64,000 nt of DNA from Paenibacillus silvestris (GCF_009882985.1 NZ_WTUZ01000022.1:471065-535064); one strand, 5' to 3'. Shown: positions 50,053 through 59,778, counted from the first letter of the stretch. Notes: generated by a model from the sequence alone, not told the origin. Program-made: numbers and translations.

Positions 50053-52320
50053 TTAGGTTGAAGCTTGATTGCCGTTGCCGGGTTCAAGTCCGGTTTTGCG
50101 ATAATCGGTGGGAGTTAAGCCGAAATTCTTCTTGAACATTCGGTAGAAGTAAGAACTGTTGGTATAGCCGATCCGTTCGGCGATATCGGCGATGGGCAAA
50201 TCGGAGTGCTTCAGCAAATCTTTGGCCCGTTCCATTCGCATCGTGTTAATGACATCTACAACCGCGTTCATGGTATTCTGTTTGTACACACGGCTTAGAT
50301 AAATCGGCGACATATCCATCTCATCCGCGATCCAATTTAAGCATAAATTCGGATTGCCGCAGTGCTGCTCAATCATATCGTTGATTTTACGAATAAGATC
50401 GTCCTGCTTCATGCTTCGCTTGTCATCTAGACGTTTCTTCATTTCATCGAACAGTTCGAAAACGACAACTTCAATAGCCTCAATAGTCTCCAGCTTGGCT
50501 AATGCATTTCTGGATAACTGAATGCTCATGGAGGTATCTAGGGAATTGTTTTTGAGAATCGTATGCAGGACGCCATTCAAAGTAATTGTTAAGCGCGATA
50601 GAGTTGCTTGAAAAACGCTTATCGGATATGGCCTTGTTTCCTCTATAATGACGCTGTACAATTTCTTGGCCTCAGCTATTTTGCCAGCCATTAAAGCATC
50701 GATCAGCTTTTTCTCTTTTTCAACGGTAAACAGATAATCATCTGTTTCCGGATACTGGTGATCCAGAGAAGCAATCAAACTGCCCGGGCCAAGAAAAACG
50801 CGATGCTCAGAGGCATCGACAACTCTTCGATACAGGGACACCAAATCCTGAGGCTGAGAGCTGGGCGGACTGTAGGTGACGGAAAGACTTATTTTGAGCA
50901 GCTCGGCAACGGCTTTTTGTATTTGTTTTAAAAGTGCTAGAAACATACTCTGATCACCATCGAAAGGCACGCTTCGGGCATTAATCAGCAGCACTGTGCT
51001 GTCATTCCCGATATCGACCGTTTCCACTTGGTAGGCTTGTGAGGCTATTTCCGAGGAAATATTCATGATCGCATATTTGTACACGTGAAGGTCGTCTTGA
51101 TGATTTTGTACAAAGGGTTGAAAACCATCGATTCGAAGGAGAATCAGACGATAATCGCTTTGGAAATCGAACAAAATGCCGAGCTCACTGCGTTTCTCCC
51201 GCATCATTTTGACCGTAATAGGTTCATGCCCTTGAATCAGCTTCCGCAAGACATCTTGCTTTAATGTAAATAGCGAATTTCGTTTATCCGATTCCAAGGA
51301 TTTCATCTTCGTAACCATACGATCAATAGGGACATAGAGCTTGCGTGATAATAACCAAGAAACTAACAATCCAGCGACTAAAATGGAGGCACCAATGTAA
51401 ATCGTCGTTGTGCGAATTTTATTGATTTTCTCCGTGATTGTTTGATAAGGTGTAATGCGGATGTACCGCCACTCTAAGGAATCCGGCGCTGTAAAGGAGA
51501 TTAAGGATTTCTTGCCTCCCACTGTATCAATGAAGTAACCGGAGCTTTTACTACTCATAATCTGTTTGGTAATGGTTGATTCGGCCGTTAATGCTTCTGC
51601 ATGATTGGGAAGATCGCCGCTAAGCGTCCTGCCTTTATTATCGATAATAAAAGAGCTGTTCGTGCTATTAGTATGCTGCTTGCCGATATCTTTATTGATC
51701 CAATCCGTTGTGATATTGACGATAATGGCTGAATTGAGTGCATTGTTATTGCCGATTGCATCGTAACAAAGGTATGTGTAGACATTGCTTTTTTGCGTGC
51801 TTGACGCGCTTTTTAAGTAGGTACGCGGTATAGGTACGAAAGGTTTGAACTCCTGGAAATGATCCAGTACGTTCAAAATATCTTTGTCGACCAACTCTTC
51901 TTTGGTCATTAATCCGTTCTGCCCAGAGTCGGAGGCTATGTAGACATAGTTGGCTTTCGGGTTATAGACATAAATGGAAGCAATGTAAGGCATGGAATTT
52001 AGATAATTGTTCAATTCTCGCATGGCAGCCGTGGTATCATAGATATCAGGGTTTTCATAAAACATCAGCTTGCTGATATTGCCGTTTCGGTACAGCTGAA
52101 ATGTAAGCGATTGCGCACTTTCCGTCATGGAGATGACTTCGCGGCTCGTTTGGGTTAGATTTTCCAAATCGGTTTGATAGACCTGGTTCAAGTTAATATT
52201 TCTGTAATTCACAAAATAAATCGTGGAGGATACCAGCAGTGTAAGAACCGTACAGAGAATTGTAGTCAGTAGAAGTTTAATGTACAACTTGCGGTTGTCT
52301 CCGGAAAAATTCACATTCAC
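50053..52320 (-). CDS. membrane-anchored AraC family transcriptional regulator
   Basis: 755 residues from GTG 52320 (GGGGAGG 7 bases ahead). First span near residues 10-30, an outside sensor of ~250 residues, second span with TTTIYIGASILVAGLLVSWLL, cytoplasmic part and C-terminal AraC DNA-binding domain (IADEMDMSPIYLSRVYKQNT...IADIAERIGYTNSSYFYRMFKKNFGLTPTDYRK). Architecture like the regulator at 13.6 kb. Divergent position at the end of the second importer suggests that it controls that operon, perhaps through the 31-bp repeats at 46.4 kb. Confidence 0.9.
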   Translation of the reverse strand: MNVNFSGDNRKLYIKLLLTTILCTVLTLLVSSTIYFVNYRNINLNQVYQTDLENLTQTSREVISMTESAQSLTFQLYRNGNISKLMFYENPDIYDTTAAMRELNNYLNSMPYIASIYVYNPKANYVYIASDSGQNGLMTKEELVDKDILNVLDHFQEFKPFVPIPRTYLKSASSTQKSNVYTYLCYDAIGNNNALNSAIIVNITTDWINKDIGKQHTNSTNSSFIIDNKGRTLSGDLPNHAEALTAESTITKQIMSSKSSGYFIDTVGGKKSLISFTAPDSLEWRYIRITPYQTITEKINKIRTTTIYIGASILVAGLLVSWLLSRKLYVPIDRMVTKMKSLESDKRNSLFTLKQDVLRKLIQGHEPITVKMMREKRSELGILFDFQSDYRLILLRIDGFQPFVQNHQDDLHVYKYAIMNISSEIASQAYQVETVDIGNDSTVLLINARSVPFDGDQSMFLALLKQIQKAVAELLKISLSVTYSPPSSQPQDLVSLYRRVVDASEHRVFLGPGSLIASLDHQYPETDDYLFTVEKEKKLIDALMAGKIAEAKKLYSVIIEETRPYPISVFQATLSRLTITLNGVLHTILKNNSLDTSMSIQLSRNALAKLETIEAIEVVVFELFDEMKKRLDDKRSMKQDDLIRKINDMIEQHCGNPNLCLNWIADEMDMSPIYLSRVYKQNTMNAVVDVINTMRMERAKDLLKHSDLPIADIAERIGYTNSSYFYRMFKKNFGLTPTDYRKTGLEPGNGNQAST

Positions 52321-52442
52321 AGGCGCGCCTCCCCACACGGACTTAGGGTCAGTGATTTCAAGTAGTAATACCATATCACCCTAATAGAGAATGGCACAAG
52401 ATGGAATCATACAACATTTATGAACTTATCTGACTATTCACA

Positions 52443-52471
52443 TTGACAGTAGGGCTATTTTTATATACATT
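52443..52471 (+). promoter_or_regulatory. promoter of ohrR
   Basis: TTGACA (52443-52448), 17 bases, TACATT (52466-52471; weak -10). An AATTGT-rich OhrR-like operator is not clear, though CGATTGTTCACAAT (52482-52495) is partly palindromic. Confidence 0.45.
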
Positions 52472-52520
52472 TGAAACAAAACGATTGTTCACAATAGGAC
52501 TTGGAAAGGAAGCCGATCGT

Positions 52521-52964
52521 ATGAGCACCAATGAATTATTAAAACTTGAAAATCAGCTCTGCTTTAGTTTATATGCAAGTTCAAGAGCTATTACACGGAT
52601 GTATCGTCCCTTTCTTGAAGGTTTGGGAATTACTTATCCGCAGTATTTGGTGCTGCTCGTTCTGTGGGAACAAAAAGAGAGCACCGTCAAGGAGCTCAGC
52701 GAGAAGTTAGATCTAGATTCAGGCACGTTGACGCCGATGCTCAAACGAATGGAAGCTCAGCAGTTGATAGAGCGGAAAAGGTCAACGGAAGACGAACGTG
52801 TTGTGAACATTGTTATTACGGAAGCGGGCTTAACCCTTTATGAAAAAGCATTTTGCATACCGCAGACGCTGCTTGCATCCAGCGGACTGTCTCTAGAAGA
52901 AATTCATAATTTCAATATACAATTGAAACGTATTATTTCCAGCGTAAACGCATCAACGAAATGA
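52521..52964 (+). CDS. ohrR: organic hydroperoxide-sensing MarR regulator OhrR
   Basis: 147 residues from ATG 52521 (GGAAAGGAAG in front). LENQLCFSLYASSRAITRMYRPFLEGLGITYPQYLVLLVLWE matches B. subtilis OhrR, including the reactive N-terminal Cys that is oxidised by organic peroxides. Winged helix with LDSGTLTPMLKRMEAQQLIERKRS. The usual target ohr (peroxidase) is not next to it; the following gene is a DUF1904 protein. Confidence 0.9.
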   Translation: MSTNELLKLENQLCFSLYASSRAITRMYRPFLEGLGITYPQYLVLLVLWEQKESTVKELSEKLDLDSGTLTPMLKRMEAQQLIERKRSTEDERVVNIVITEAGLTLYEKAFCIPQTLLASSGLSLEEIHNFNIQLKRIISSVNASTK

Positions 52965-53000
52965 GAAGCCTTACGGCAATAACAGATTGGAGTTAGAAGC

Positions 53001-53330
53001 ATGCCTAGATTAACGTTCAGAGGAGTATCCGTCGAACAAATTTGTGGAATGAGTGAGAGCTTGGTTGAACAGCTTGCTGCTATTTGTGAATGTGACACCG
53101 ATAATTTTACGCTAGAGTGTGTGCAGCATCCGGCGATTTTCGGCGGTAAAATCGTTCCAGCCTACCCGTTTGTTGAAGTCGCCTGGTTTGAAAGAGGGGA
53201 CCAGATCAGAGATGCAGTCGCTATGGCCGTTACGTCCCATGTCCTTGGCCTTGGTCTGTCAGAGGTTGAAGTTGCTTTTACGACTTACAGCAAGGATGCG
53301 TACTACAGCAACGGAACTTCATTTAAGTGA
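53001..53330 (+). CDS. DUF1904 family protein
   Basis: 109-residue protein (MPRLTFRGVSVEQIC...) with the DUF1904 pattern, including YPFVEVAWFERG. The fold is thought to resemble tautomerase/CHMI-type small proteins; function unknown. Starts at ATG 53001, 36 bases after ohrR, so it may be part of that operon. A short gap of 9 bases leads to the AEC transporter. Confidence 0.8.
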   Translation: MPRLTFRGVSVEQICGMSESLVEQLAAICECDTDNFTLECVQHPAIFGGKIVPAYPFVEVAWFERGDQIRDAVAMAVTSHVLGLGLSEVEVAFTTYSKDAYYSNGTSFK

Positions 53331-53339
53331 GGAACTATA

Positions 53340-54260
53340 ATGAGTTATTTTGTTTATATTTTAATCAATAATATTGTGCCGATTTCAATCATGATCGCAA
53401 TTGGCGCAGTCATGTATCGTGCTTTTCATCTTGATATTAAAACATTATCCAAGCTCAATTTCTATGTGTTTTCTCCCGCTATCGTTTTCGTGAAGCTGTA
53501 CGAGTCTGAAATGAACTTAAGTGTCATTTTGCAGGTTCTTTTGTTTTTCGCCTTGTTCTTTAGCCTCCTTTTTGCGGTGATCGAGATCTATATACGGATT
53601 AGAAAAATGCAGCGAGGCATGCGGATTGCCATGCGAAATAGCGTTATTTTCTATAATAGCGCCAATTACGCGCTGCCGCTTAATCAAACCGTATTCGGCG
53701 GGAATGCCTATACCCTTTCCATACAAATTATCATTATGATTATGCAAAATTTGATTCCTAACACGTATGGGATTTACACGCTAAATGCGCACAAATCAAC
53801 CTGGAAGGCAACGATGAAGACGATCCTGTCTTTACCTGTCATTTATGCCATTCCAATAGCCGTACTGCTGAGATATTTCCATCTGCCTGTTCCATCTTCC
53901 ATCCATTTGCCACTGACGTATCTTTCGAACGCCTTCATGGCAACTGCGCTTTTGACACTTGGTGTACAGCTAGGCGGGATGAAATGGGAATTTCATTTCT
54001 CCAATGTGGCTGTTTCGAATATTTTGCGGCTGATTGCGGGACCATTGCTCGGATTTTTGGTTGTCTGGATGCTTGGAATTACTGGACTGACCGCACAAGC
54101 GCTAGTTCTTTCATGTGCCGTGCCAACCTCCCTTAGCAGTGTGTTGCTGGCGATTGAGTATGAGAATGAACCGGAGTTTTCCTCACAGGCTGTGTTTACA
54201 TCGACCTTGTTTAGTATGTTTACTATCCCAGTCGTCATCTATTTTGTGGGTTTTCTGTGA
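53340..54260 (+). CDS. AEC (auxin efflux carrier) family transporter
   Basis: 306 residues with about ten spans, N-terminal ILINNIVPISIMIAIGAVMYR, YNSANYALPLNQTVFG and C-terminal LSCAVPTSLSSVLLAIEYENEPEFSSQAVFTSTLFSMFTIPV, typical of AEC transporters (malonate, malate or unknown organic anions). GAGG AACT site. Follows DUF1904 directly, so ohrR-DUF1904-AEC probably form one unit. Confidence 0.9.
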   Translation: MSYFVYILINNIVPISIMIAIGAVMYRAFHLDIKTLSKLNFYVFSPAIVFVKLYESEMNLSVILQVLLFFALFFSLLFAVIEIYIRIRKMQRGMRIAMRNSVIFYNSANYALPLNQTVFGGNAYTLSIQIIIMIMQNLIPNTYGIYTLNAHKSTWKATMKTILSLPVIYAIPIAVLLRYFHLPVPSSIHLPLTYLSNAFMATALLTLGVQLGGMKWEFHFSNVAVSNILRLIAGPLLGFLVVWMLGITGLTAQALVLSCAVPTSLSSVLLAIEYENEPEFSSQAVFTSTLFSMFTIPVVIYFVGFL

Positions 54261-54352
54261 ACATTCTTGGTCATACTGAATGATGCAGGAATTTCGACAT
54301 TTTCCGTTGAATTGGTAAGTAAATGTTACTAATTTAAAGGGGGCAGTTATTG

Positions 54353-54655
54353 ATGAAGTACCAATTTTGCCAGTATGTTACGATTGTGGACATGAATGAA
54401 GAAATTTTATCCGAGGTATTGTTTGAACACGGGGAGTACGAATCTAACGCACTTTCCATCGGTTCTTCCGCTCTGATTTATGAGCTGGGACTCAAGCAAT
54501 TCGAGGTCGTTTATGACAAAAGAGAAGGCAAAATAGCCCGCAATAAAATTGTAGATATTGAGATCGATTTAATTAAACAACCGACAGTTACCAAGGTTTA
54601 CTTGGAGCCTGTACGCCTAATCGTTGGGCAGCATGATATCGGCGAAGTGGAATAA
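54353..54655 (+). CDS. hypothetical protein
   Basis: 100 residues from ATG 54353 with AAAGGGGGC 8-10 bases ahead. Mixed alpha/beta, acidic; no signal peptide, spans or cysteine pairs of note. No family recognised. The same-strand DUF423 gene follows after 32 bases and may be co-transcribed. Confidence 0.65.
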   Translation: MKYQFCQYVTIVDMNEEILSEVLFEHGEYESNALSIGSSALIYELGLKQFEVVYDKREGKIARNKIVDIEIDLIKQPTVTKVYLEPVRLIVGQHDIGEVE

Positions 54656-54687
54656 ATGAAGGCTTTATAGAAGGGAAGATTGGAAAC

Positions 54688-55056
54688 ATGATGAAAATTT
54701 TTGTATTGATCGGCAGTTTGAATGCTTTTCTTTCTGTTGCACTGGGCGCTTTCGGAGCACATATCTTGAAACAGAAATTAACGCCAGACAAACTAGACGT
54801 TTTTCAAACGGGTGTGCATTATCACATGATTCACGCCGTTGCGCTAATCGCCATTGCTATATTGTCAGACAAGCTGGGGAACACGTCGATGGTGAATGCT
54901 TCCGGATGGGCGATTTTTATCGGAATCATCTTATTCTCGGGCAGTTTATATGCGCTTAGCTTGACAGGCATCAAATTTTTTGGCCCGATTACGCCGCTTG
55001 GCGGTTTGAGTTTCTTGGTGGGATGGATTCTGCTTGCCATTGCTGCTCTAAAATAA
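54688..55056 (+). CDS. DUF423 family membrane protein (YwdK-like)
   Basis: 122 residues, four membrane spans, with LNAFLSVALGAFGAHILK at the N-terminus, QTGVHYHMIHAVALIAIAIL and GPITPLGGLSFLVGWILLAI. Function of DUF423 is not known. GAAGGGAAG site. Terminator follows at 55066. Confidence 0.9.
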   Translation: MMKIFVLIGSLNAFLSVALGAFGAHILKQKLTPDKLDVFQTGVHYHMIHAVALIAIAILSDKLGNTSMVNASGWAIFIGIILFSGSLYALSLTGIKFFGPITPLGGLSFLVGWILLAIAALK

Positions 55057-55065
55057 TAAAACTGG

Positions 55066-55095
55066 AAAGAGTCAGGAGAATCCGACTCTTTTTTC
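55066..55095 (+). terminator. intrinsic terminator
   Basis: AAAGAGTC (55066-55073) pairs with GACTCTTT (55084-55091), then TTTT. Confidence 0.85.
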
Positions 55096-55256
55096 TTTAT
55101 TTTGTGCCCTATTTGCAGGAAAAGCTCGACTTATGTAGAAAGTAATGAGTAACGGAAATGGATTAAATTACATAGTGACTTGGTTGTATGTCGGATGAAT
55201 CACACAGTGTGACGCTTCCTATTACCTAGCGTGAGATCGTAAGAGGAGGCAAATTT

Positions 55257-57110
55257 GTGAAAAACCGGCTCTATATTGGCGGATATTTGATCGTCGCCAT
55301 ATTCGTAAGTCTTTACGTAAAGCCGTATGCTGTATGGATATGTGTTCTAGCTGCTCTGCCGCTGTGCATTCAGTTGTTGAGAAAAGAAAGGGACATTCAG
55401 CGCTTATCCGAATCAGATCTGCAGCACCAATCTTATCATCATGTGCTGGATTCTTTATTTGAGCATAATCCGAATGCGATTGGGATTTTTGATCAAGAAG
55501 GGACATTCGTTCGGATTAATACAGCCGCGGAATCGATCCTCGGTTATTCGGCCTCTGAGCTGCTGGAGAAACGCTTCAGTCATTTCGTGACGCAAGAGCA
55601 GTATGAGCTGACGTGTAATCAAATTCAACTTGCGACGAATGGAGAACCGCTTACTTTCGAAACTTCTGTGTCTCATAAAAGCGGCTACCGGGTTGACCTG
55701 TACGCAACGGCAGTTCCTGTTCAGCTGAGCGCTGATGTTAGAGGTTTTATTCTCATTTGTCAGGATATAACCGAACGTAAGCGCGGCGATGAACAAGTCC
55801 GGTATATGGCCTATTATGACGACATGACGGGGCTGCCTAATAGGCGCATGTTTAGAGACAACTTGAACGAACGATTGAGCTTGGCTCGATCAGCGGGGCA
55901 ACAGGTTGCCGTCTTTTACTTAGATATTGATAGGTTTAAATTAGTCAACGACAGCTTCGGCTACGATTATGGCAACATGCTGCTTCTGCAGCTTGCCGAA
56001 CGTTTCACCAGATGCATCACAGAAAATGATTATCTAGCGCGGACGGAAGGCGATGAATTTGCCTTTTTCTACACCAATGTAGCCGACTCCAATGATGTCA
56101 TTGCTGTCATCGCCGAGATTAACCGCGTCCTCGAAAAACCATTCGTTCTTGAACAGTATGAACTGCATATAACAGCCAGTATTGGTGTCGCTATCTCTTC
56201 GGCAGATGAGGAAGATGCCGATACACTGATGAAATATGCCGATATCGCACTCGCCAGAGCGAAAGAGAAAGGGCGCAATGAGTATCAAATTTTCAACTTC
56301 GACATGAAATCCGTATCTATCAATCGGCTCAAGCTGGAGAATGAGCTTCGCAGAGCGATTGCTGGAGAGGAGTTTGTCTTATTCTATCAACCGCAGGTTG
56401 ATATTGAGACCGGACGCATTGTCGGTGTAGAGGCGTTGATTCGCTGGGAGCATCCAGAGAAGGGGCTGATCTCGCCGAACTATTTCATTTCCTTTGCAGA
56501 AGAATCCGGATTGATCGTGCCGATTGGGGAATGGGTGCTGCGCGCGGCATGCAAGCAAAATAAAGCCTGGCAGAATCAAGGCTTCCCCAAGATGCCGATT
56601 TCCGTTAATCTATCGATGCGGCAGTTTTTCCAGCATAATTTGAAGGGCAAGATTTCTCATGTGCTGGAGCAAACGGGGCTTGAACCGCAGTATTTGGAGC
56701 TTGAAATTACCGAGAGCATGACCATGGATGTTGATCACGCAATCCAATCCTTGCTGGAGCTCAAGCAGCTAGGTGTTCACGTGAGCATCGATGATTTCGG
56801 GACTGGCTACAGCTCCCTATATTATTTGAAGAAATTCCCGATTGATAAGCTGAAAATTGATCGTTCCTTTGTCCGTGACATTATGGTGGATCCTAATGAC
56901 GCGGCCATCGTAACTACGATTATCGCGATGACGCACCATCTGAACTTGAAGGTGATCGCAGAAGGTGTAGAAACGGAAGATCAGCTGCACTTCCTTCATC
57001 AGAACCGCTGCAATGAAGTGCAGGGTTATTGGTTCAGCCCGCCTGTGAACGCAGCCCAGCTGGAGAATATGCTAAGTCATGGCGTTCATGCCACGGCTTC
57101 GGGAAATTAA
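55257..57110 (+). CDS. PAS-GGDEF-EAL c-di-GMP signalling protein
   Basis: 617 residues: two close membrane spans (about 3-40), PAS domain (about 65-180, LDSLFEHNPNAIGIFDQEGTFVRIN), GGDEF-like domain (about 185-345) and EAL domain (about 365-610). The GGDEF signature reads RTEGDEF, with Glu for the first Gly, so cyclase activity is doubtful. The EAL part has VEALIRWEHP, LEITES, DDFGTGYSSL and AEGVET, consistent with an active c-di-GMP phosphodiesterase. GTG 55257 with AAGAGGAGGC. A monocistronic gene with its own terminator. Confidence 0.92.
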   Translation: MKNRLYIGGYLIVAIFVSLYVKPYAVWICVLAALPLCIQLLRKERDIQRLSESDLQHQSYHHVLDSLFEHNPNAIGIFDQEGTFVRINTAAESILGYSASELLEKRFSHFVTQEQYELTCNQIQLATNGEPLTFETSVSHKSGYRVDLYATAVPVQLSADVRGFILICQDITERKRGDEQVRYMAYYDDMTGLPNRRMFRDNLNERLSLARSAGQQVAVFYLDIDRFKLVNDSFGYDYGNMLLLQLAERFTRCITENDYLARTEGDEFAFFYTNVADSNDVIAVIAEINRVLEKPFVLEQYELHITASIGVAISSADEEDADTLMKYADIALARAKEKGRNEYQIFNFDMKSVSINRLKLENELRRAIAGEEFVLFYQPQVDIETGRIVGVEALIRWEHPEKGLISPNYFISFAEESGLIVPIGEWVLRAACKQNKAWQNQGFPKMPISVNLSMRQFFQHNLKGKISHVLEQTGLEPQYLELEITESMTMDVDHAIQSLLELKQLGVHVSIDDFGTGYSSLYYLKKFPIDKLKIDRSFVRDIMVDPNDAAIVTTIIAMTHHLNLKVIAEGVETEDQLHFLHQNRCNEVQGYWFSPPVNAAQLENMLSHGVHATASGN

Positions 57111-57147
57111 AGAGGATGTCCCCTAGTAGGGACATCCTCTTTGTGTT
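57109..57147. terminator. terminator between converging genes
   Basis: AAAGAGGATGTCCC pairs with GGGACATCCTCTTT, followed by GTGTT; A-rich at the other side. Confidence 0.85.
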
Positions 57148-57649
57148 AGAAAGCGACGTAATCGTCGATTTCATTGAGTCGAAATGAGTAAACTTTCTTC
57201 TCATCCACATGATACACCGTAACATTCTGATTGCTCCTGTCATAATTCAAAATGCGGCAGGGAAGATTGAGCTTAATGCCCTGACCTTTGATAACGGTTA
57301 GTCGAATCAATGTGTTGTTAGCTTTGAAACCTTCGAGCTGTGTAATAATGTGATCGGCCGCTCCGCTTGGCGCTGTTGACTTCATCGTTGGCGCGGGAGT
57401 TGCAGGCGGGGGAGAAGTTACTGCCTTTTTGCCCGTATATGAAGGAGGCTTGCTCTCTTTTGTCGTTGTATTCAATTCGATTAATTTGCCAAGCTCGATG
57501 CCCTTGAGGATTCGATAGTCTTTGACCGTCTGTGTCTGTGCGTTAAGAAAATGAAGGAGCTTTTCCATTGCAAGCCCATTAGAAGCCTCTTCAATTAAAA
57601 TTTCTACAGTGAATAAATGACCTGTGTGGTTGGGTTTACCTTGACTCAT
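57146..57649 (-). CDS. hypothetical protein
   Basis: 167 residues, AAGGAGGCC 4 bases before ATG. N-terminal helical part (to about 65; HLFTVEILIEEASNGLAMEKLLHFLN), Ser/Thr/Pro linker (about 70-95), and a beta-rich end of ~65 residues (NNTLIRLTVIKGQGIKLNLPCRILNYD...YSFRLNEIDDYVAF). The end has a length and alternation like small Sm/Hfq-type barrels, but this is only an impression. I do not recognise the family. Confidence 0.75.
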   Translation of the reverse strand: MSQGKPNHTGHLFTVEILIEEASNGLAMEKLLHFLNAQTQTVKDYRILKGIELGKLIELNTTTKESKPPSYTGKKAVTSPPPATPAPTMKSTAPSGAADHIITQLEGFKANNTLIRLTVIKGQGIKLNLPCRILNYDRSNQNVTVYHVDEKKVYSFRLNEIDDYVAF

Positions 57650-57764
57650 ATGGCCTCCTTGCAGCCTAGAAATTGCTCATGTCCTAACTATATCATGTTA
57701 TGATATCCAAATATAGATTGGTTTTTCATTCGTGCAACTTTTGTATACAAAAGAGGAGGAACTT

Positions 57765-58238
57765 ATGTCAAACAAAACGAATGCCTGCCGAATCCTCGAT
57801 TCTCTCCGTATCACTTATTCGCTTCACGAATATGATTGGGATGAAGATCAGTTGGATGCTGCTACTGTTGCCGCTAAAGTAGGCCTAGAGCCTAGCCAGT
57901 TATATAAAACGCTCATTTTAAAAGGGGACAAAACGGGCGTACTTGCAGCCTGCATTCCCGGCGATCAGGAGCTGAACCTAAAGAGCCTCGCTTCGGTAAG
58001 CGGGAATAAGAAGATTGAAATGGTAGCTGTCAAAGACATCCAATCACTGACTGGCTATATACGGGGCGGCGTATCTCCTCTGGGGATGAAGAAGAAGTAC
58101 CCCTTTTACATACATGCCTCTGTCGAATCCATGGCATTGGTTAGTATTAGCGGCGGCCGCCGGGGGCTACAGATCTTCTTACGTGGTGGAGATTTGGTGA
58201 CTGCCTCGGAGGGGCGGTTGGTGGATATAGCTTATTGA
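57765..58238 (+). CDS. YbaK/EbsC-type Cys-tRNA(Pro) deacylase
   Basis: 157 residues from ATG 57765 (AGAGGAGGAACTT). The YbaK motifs are seen: YKTLILKG (catalytic Lys), GDQELNLKSLA, and GYIRGGVSPLGMKKKYP. Such proteins hydrolyse Cys-tRNA(Pro) made in error by ProRS. Alone with no operon partner. Repeats of the CTAACGGAC type follow. Confidence 0.92.
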   Translation: MSNKTNACRILDSLRITYSLHEYDWDEDQLDAATVAAKVGLEPSQLYKTLILKGDKTGVLAACIPGDQELNLKSLASVSGNKKIEMVAVKDIQSLTGYIRGGVSPLGMKKKYPFYIHASVESMALVSISGGRRGLQIFLRGGDLVTASEGRLVDIAY

Positions 58239-58270
58239 ACAGTGGACTCGGAGGTAGCTCGGGGCTAGTG

Positions 58271-58736
58271 CTAACGGACCGTAGTGCCGTTATTTACGGT
58301 AAATGGGCCTTTTTGGATGACTAACGGACTCCAGAGTCGTTACTTGGTGAGTGGACGGCCAAATATCATGCTGATCGTGTGAATAGCAGCGGTGGTGTCC
58401 GTTAGAATTTGAGATTGGCTTATTTGCGGCGAATAAGGGCTGTGGTGTCTGTTAGGGATCGTGCTACCCAAAAACTACGGCGTTTGGATTGAGGACCTAG
58501 CTAGTTAATGAGGGGACTCGGCAGGGTCAGGAAGCAGCTCGGCGCGAGCGCTAACGGACCGTAGTGCCGTTATTTTCGATAAATGGCGTTCATTGCAGGT
58601 CTAACGGACAACAGAGTCGTTAATTGGTCATTGGACGGCTGAATTTCATGCTAATCGCGTGAATAGCAGCTGTAGTGTCCGTTAGAATCTGAGAATGCCT
58701 TATTTGCGGCGAATAAGGGCTGCTGTGTCCGTTAGG
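58271..58736. repeat. two copies of a CTAACGGAC-type non-coding element
   Basis: The 593-base gap 58239-58831 carries copy 1 (58271-58456) and copy 2 (58551-58736), offset 280, about 80% alike: CTAACGGACCGTAGTGCCG, then CTAACGGAC, AGAGTCGTTA, TGGACGGC, GTGAATAGCAGC, GTGTCCGTTAGAAT, CTTATTTGCGGCGAATAAGG and GTGTCYGTTAGG. CTAACGGAC and GTCCGTTAG are inverted, so each copy folds into a large hairpin. No gene seen. Confidence 0.85.
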
Positions 58737-58831
58737 TTATCATACTCACTAAGTTACTTCCGAATTTAGTTCACTGAGATCCAGATCAACGAATGATTAA
58801 TGCCTAGGTTTTAACTAGGAGGTTCGCGACA

Positions 58832-59113
58832 ATGAATGATAGAAAACAACTATTGACTAGTTTACTCTTGCAAGTTCGTGACCAAGTGGACTCTCCGACT
58901 ACTGATATTTCATGGTCAAAATACGATTCTCTCGAAGAATTGCTTCAATTCTTGGACATCCTAATAAAGAAGGTTAAAGAGAGTGAGGAAGACTCTATTA
59001 ACTCTATTATAGAAGACTTAAAGCTACTATTTGCTCCGACGGGCTCATTACAAGAAATATCTATTAGTAGTGGCTGGACGAAAGAATTTTTAGAGCTATC
59101 TCAGTGGTGGTAA
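58832..59113 (+). CDS. small hypothetical protein
   Basis: 93 residues, acidic, helical (QLLTSLLLQVRDQV; LEELLQFLDILIKKVKESEED; SIIEDLKLLFAPTGSLQEI) and an end rich in Trp (SGWTKEFLELSQWW). AGGAGG 9 bases before ATG. Resembles in size and charge immunity-type small proteins, but no toxin gene is adjacent. Not recognised. Confidence 0.65.
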   Translation: MNDRKQLLTSLLLQVRDQVDSPTTDISWSKYDSLEELLQFLDILIKKVKESEEDSINSIIEDLKLLFAPTGSLQEISISSGWTKEFLELSQWW

Positions 59114-59290
59114 AAATGAAAGTCTTACGCCTCCAGTAACCTTGACCTTGGCTTGGCCTTGATAGGGCCTGGATACGGGATGTTCTTCTTAGTCCAAGTA
59201 AACAAAAATTCTTTTTCCACCAAACATCACACCGTACTAGCCGCACGCGCATATACTACCGTAAGACTGCAAAGAGGAGCTGTGCAGAGC

Positions 59291-59593
59291 ATGATGCGCG
59301 TAGAACCAATTCTCCTTGAGGGACATACTGCAATTGCGATAGAGGTTAAATTGCCCAAGACGACGCTGCTGGTAGTAACGACAGATAAAGGATACATCAT
59401 GTGCGGTGCATTAGACGTTGCACTGCTCAACGAGCGTTTAAGTGAACGCAACATTGTCGCGGCAAGGGCAACGGGCGTGCGCACGATTGAGGAGCTTCTT
59501 GAAGCACCACTAGAATCGGTGACGCACACGGCGGAAGACCTGGGCATTTTTGCTGGAATGACGGGAAGAGAAGCTATTTTGAAAATGATGTAA
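59291..59593 (+). CDS. DUF1805 family protein (YunC-like)
   Basis: 100 residues from ATG 59291 (GAGGAG 12 bases ahead; a second ATG is at 59294). ILLEGHTAIAIEVKLPKTTLLVV, TDKGYIMCGALDVALLNERLSERNIVAARATGVRTIEELLEAPL match the YunC family, of unknown function. In B. subtilis yunC is near a purine/urate region. Longer forms starting at 59153 were rejected since they lack family similarity in the first 46 residues. Confidence 0.85.
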   Translation: MMRVEPILLEGHTAIAIEVKLPKTTLLVVTTDKGYIMCGALDVALLNERLSERNIVAARATGVRTIEELLEAPLESVTHTAEDLGIFAGMTGREAILKMM

Positions 59594-59629
59594 GGGTCTG
59601 CCTACGATGGCAGCAATTTATGGAATTTG

Positions 59630-59662
59630 AACGCTTCGGATCAAGAGATCCGGGCGTTTTTC
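59630..59662 (+). terminator. intrinsic terminator
   Basis: AACGCTTCGGATC (59630-59642) pairs with GATCCGGGCGTT (59647-59658), then TTT. Confidence 0.85.
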
Positions 59663-59778
59663 TATTTTTTTATCGGCAAAAAGTACAAAGGGTGCACAAT
59701 TCTGTTGTGCAAAAAGCCAAAAATGAACAAGAGAGGTGATTACCTGCAATTTCCTGAGTAATTTTCTAGGCACAGACG

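Noticed and set aside
59153..59290. N-terminal extension of the DUF1805 protein
   Set aside because: No family similarity in this part and a proper ribosome site is found before ATG 59291.
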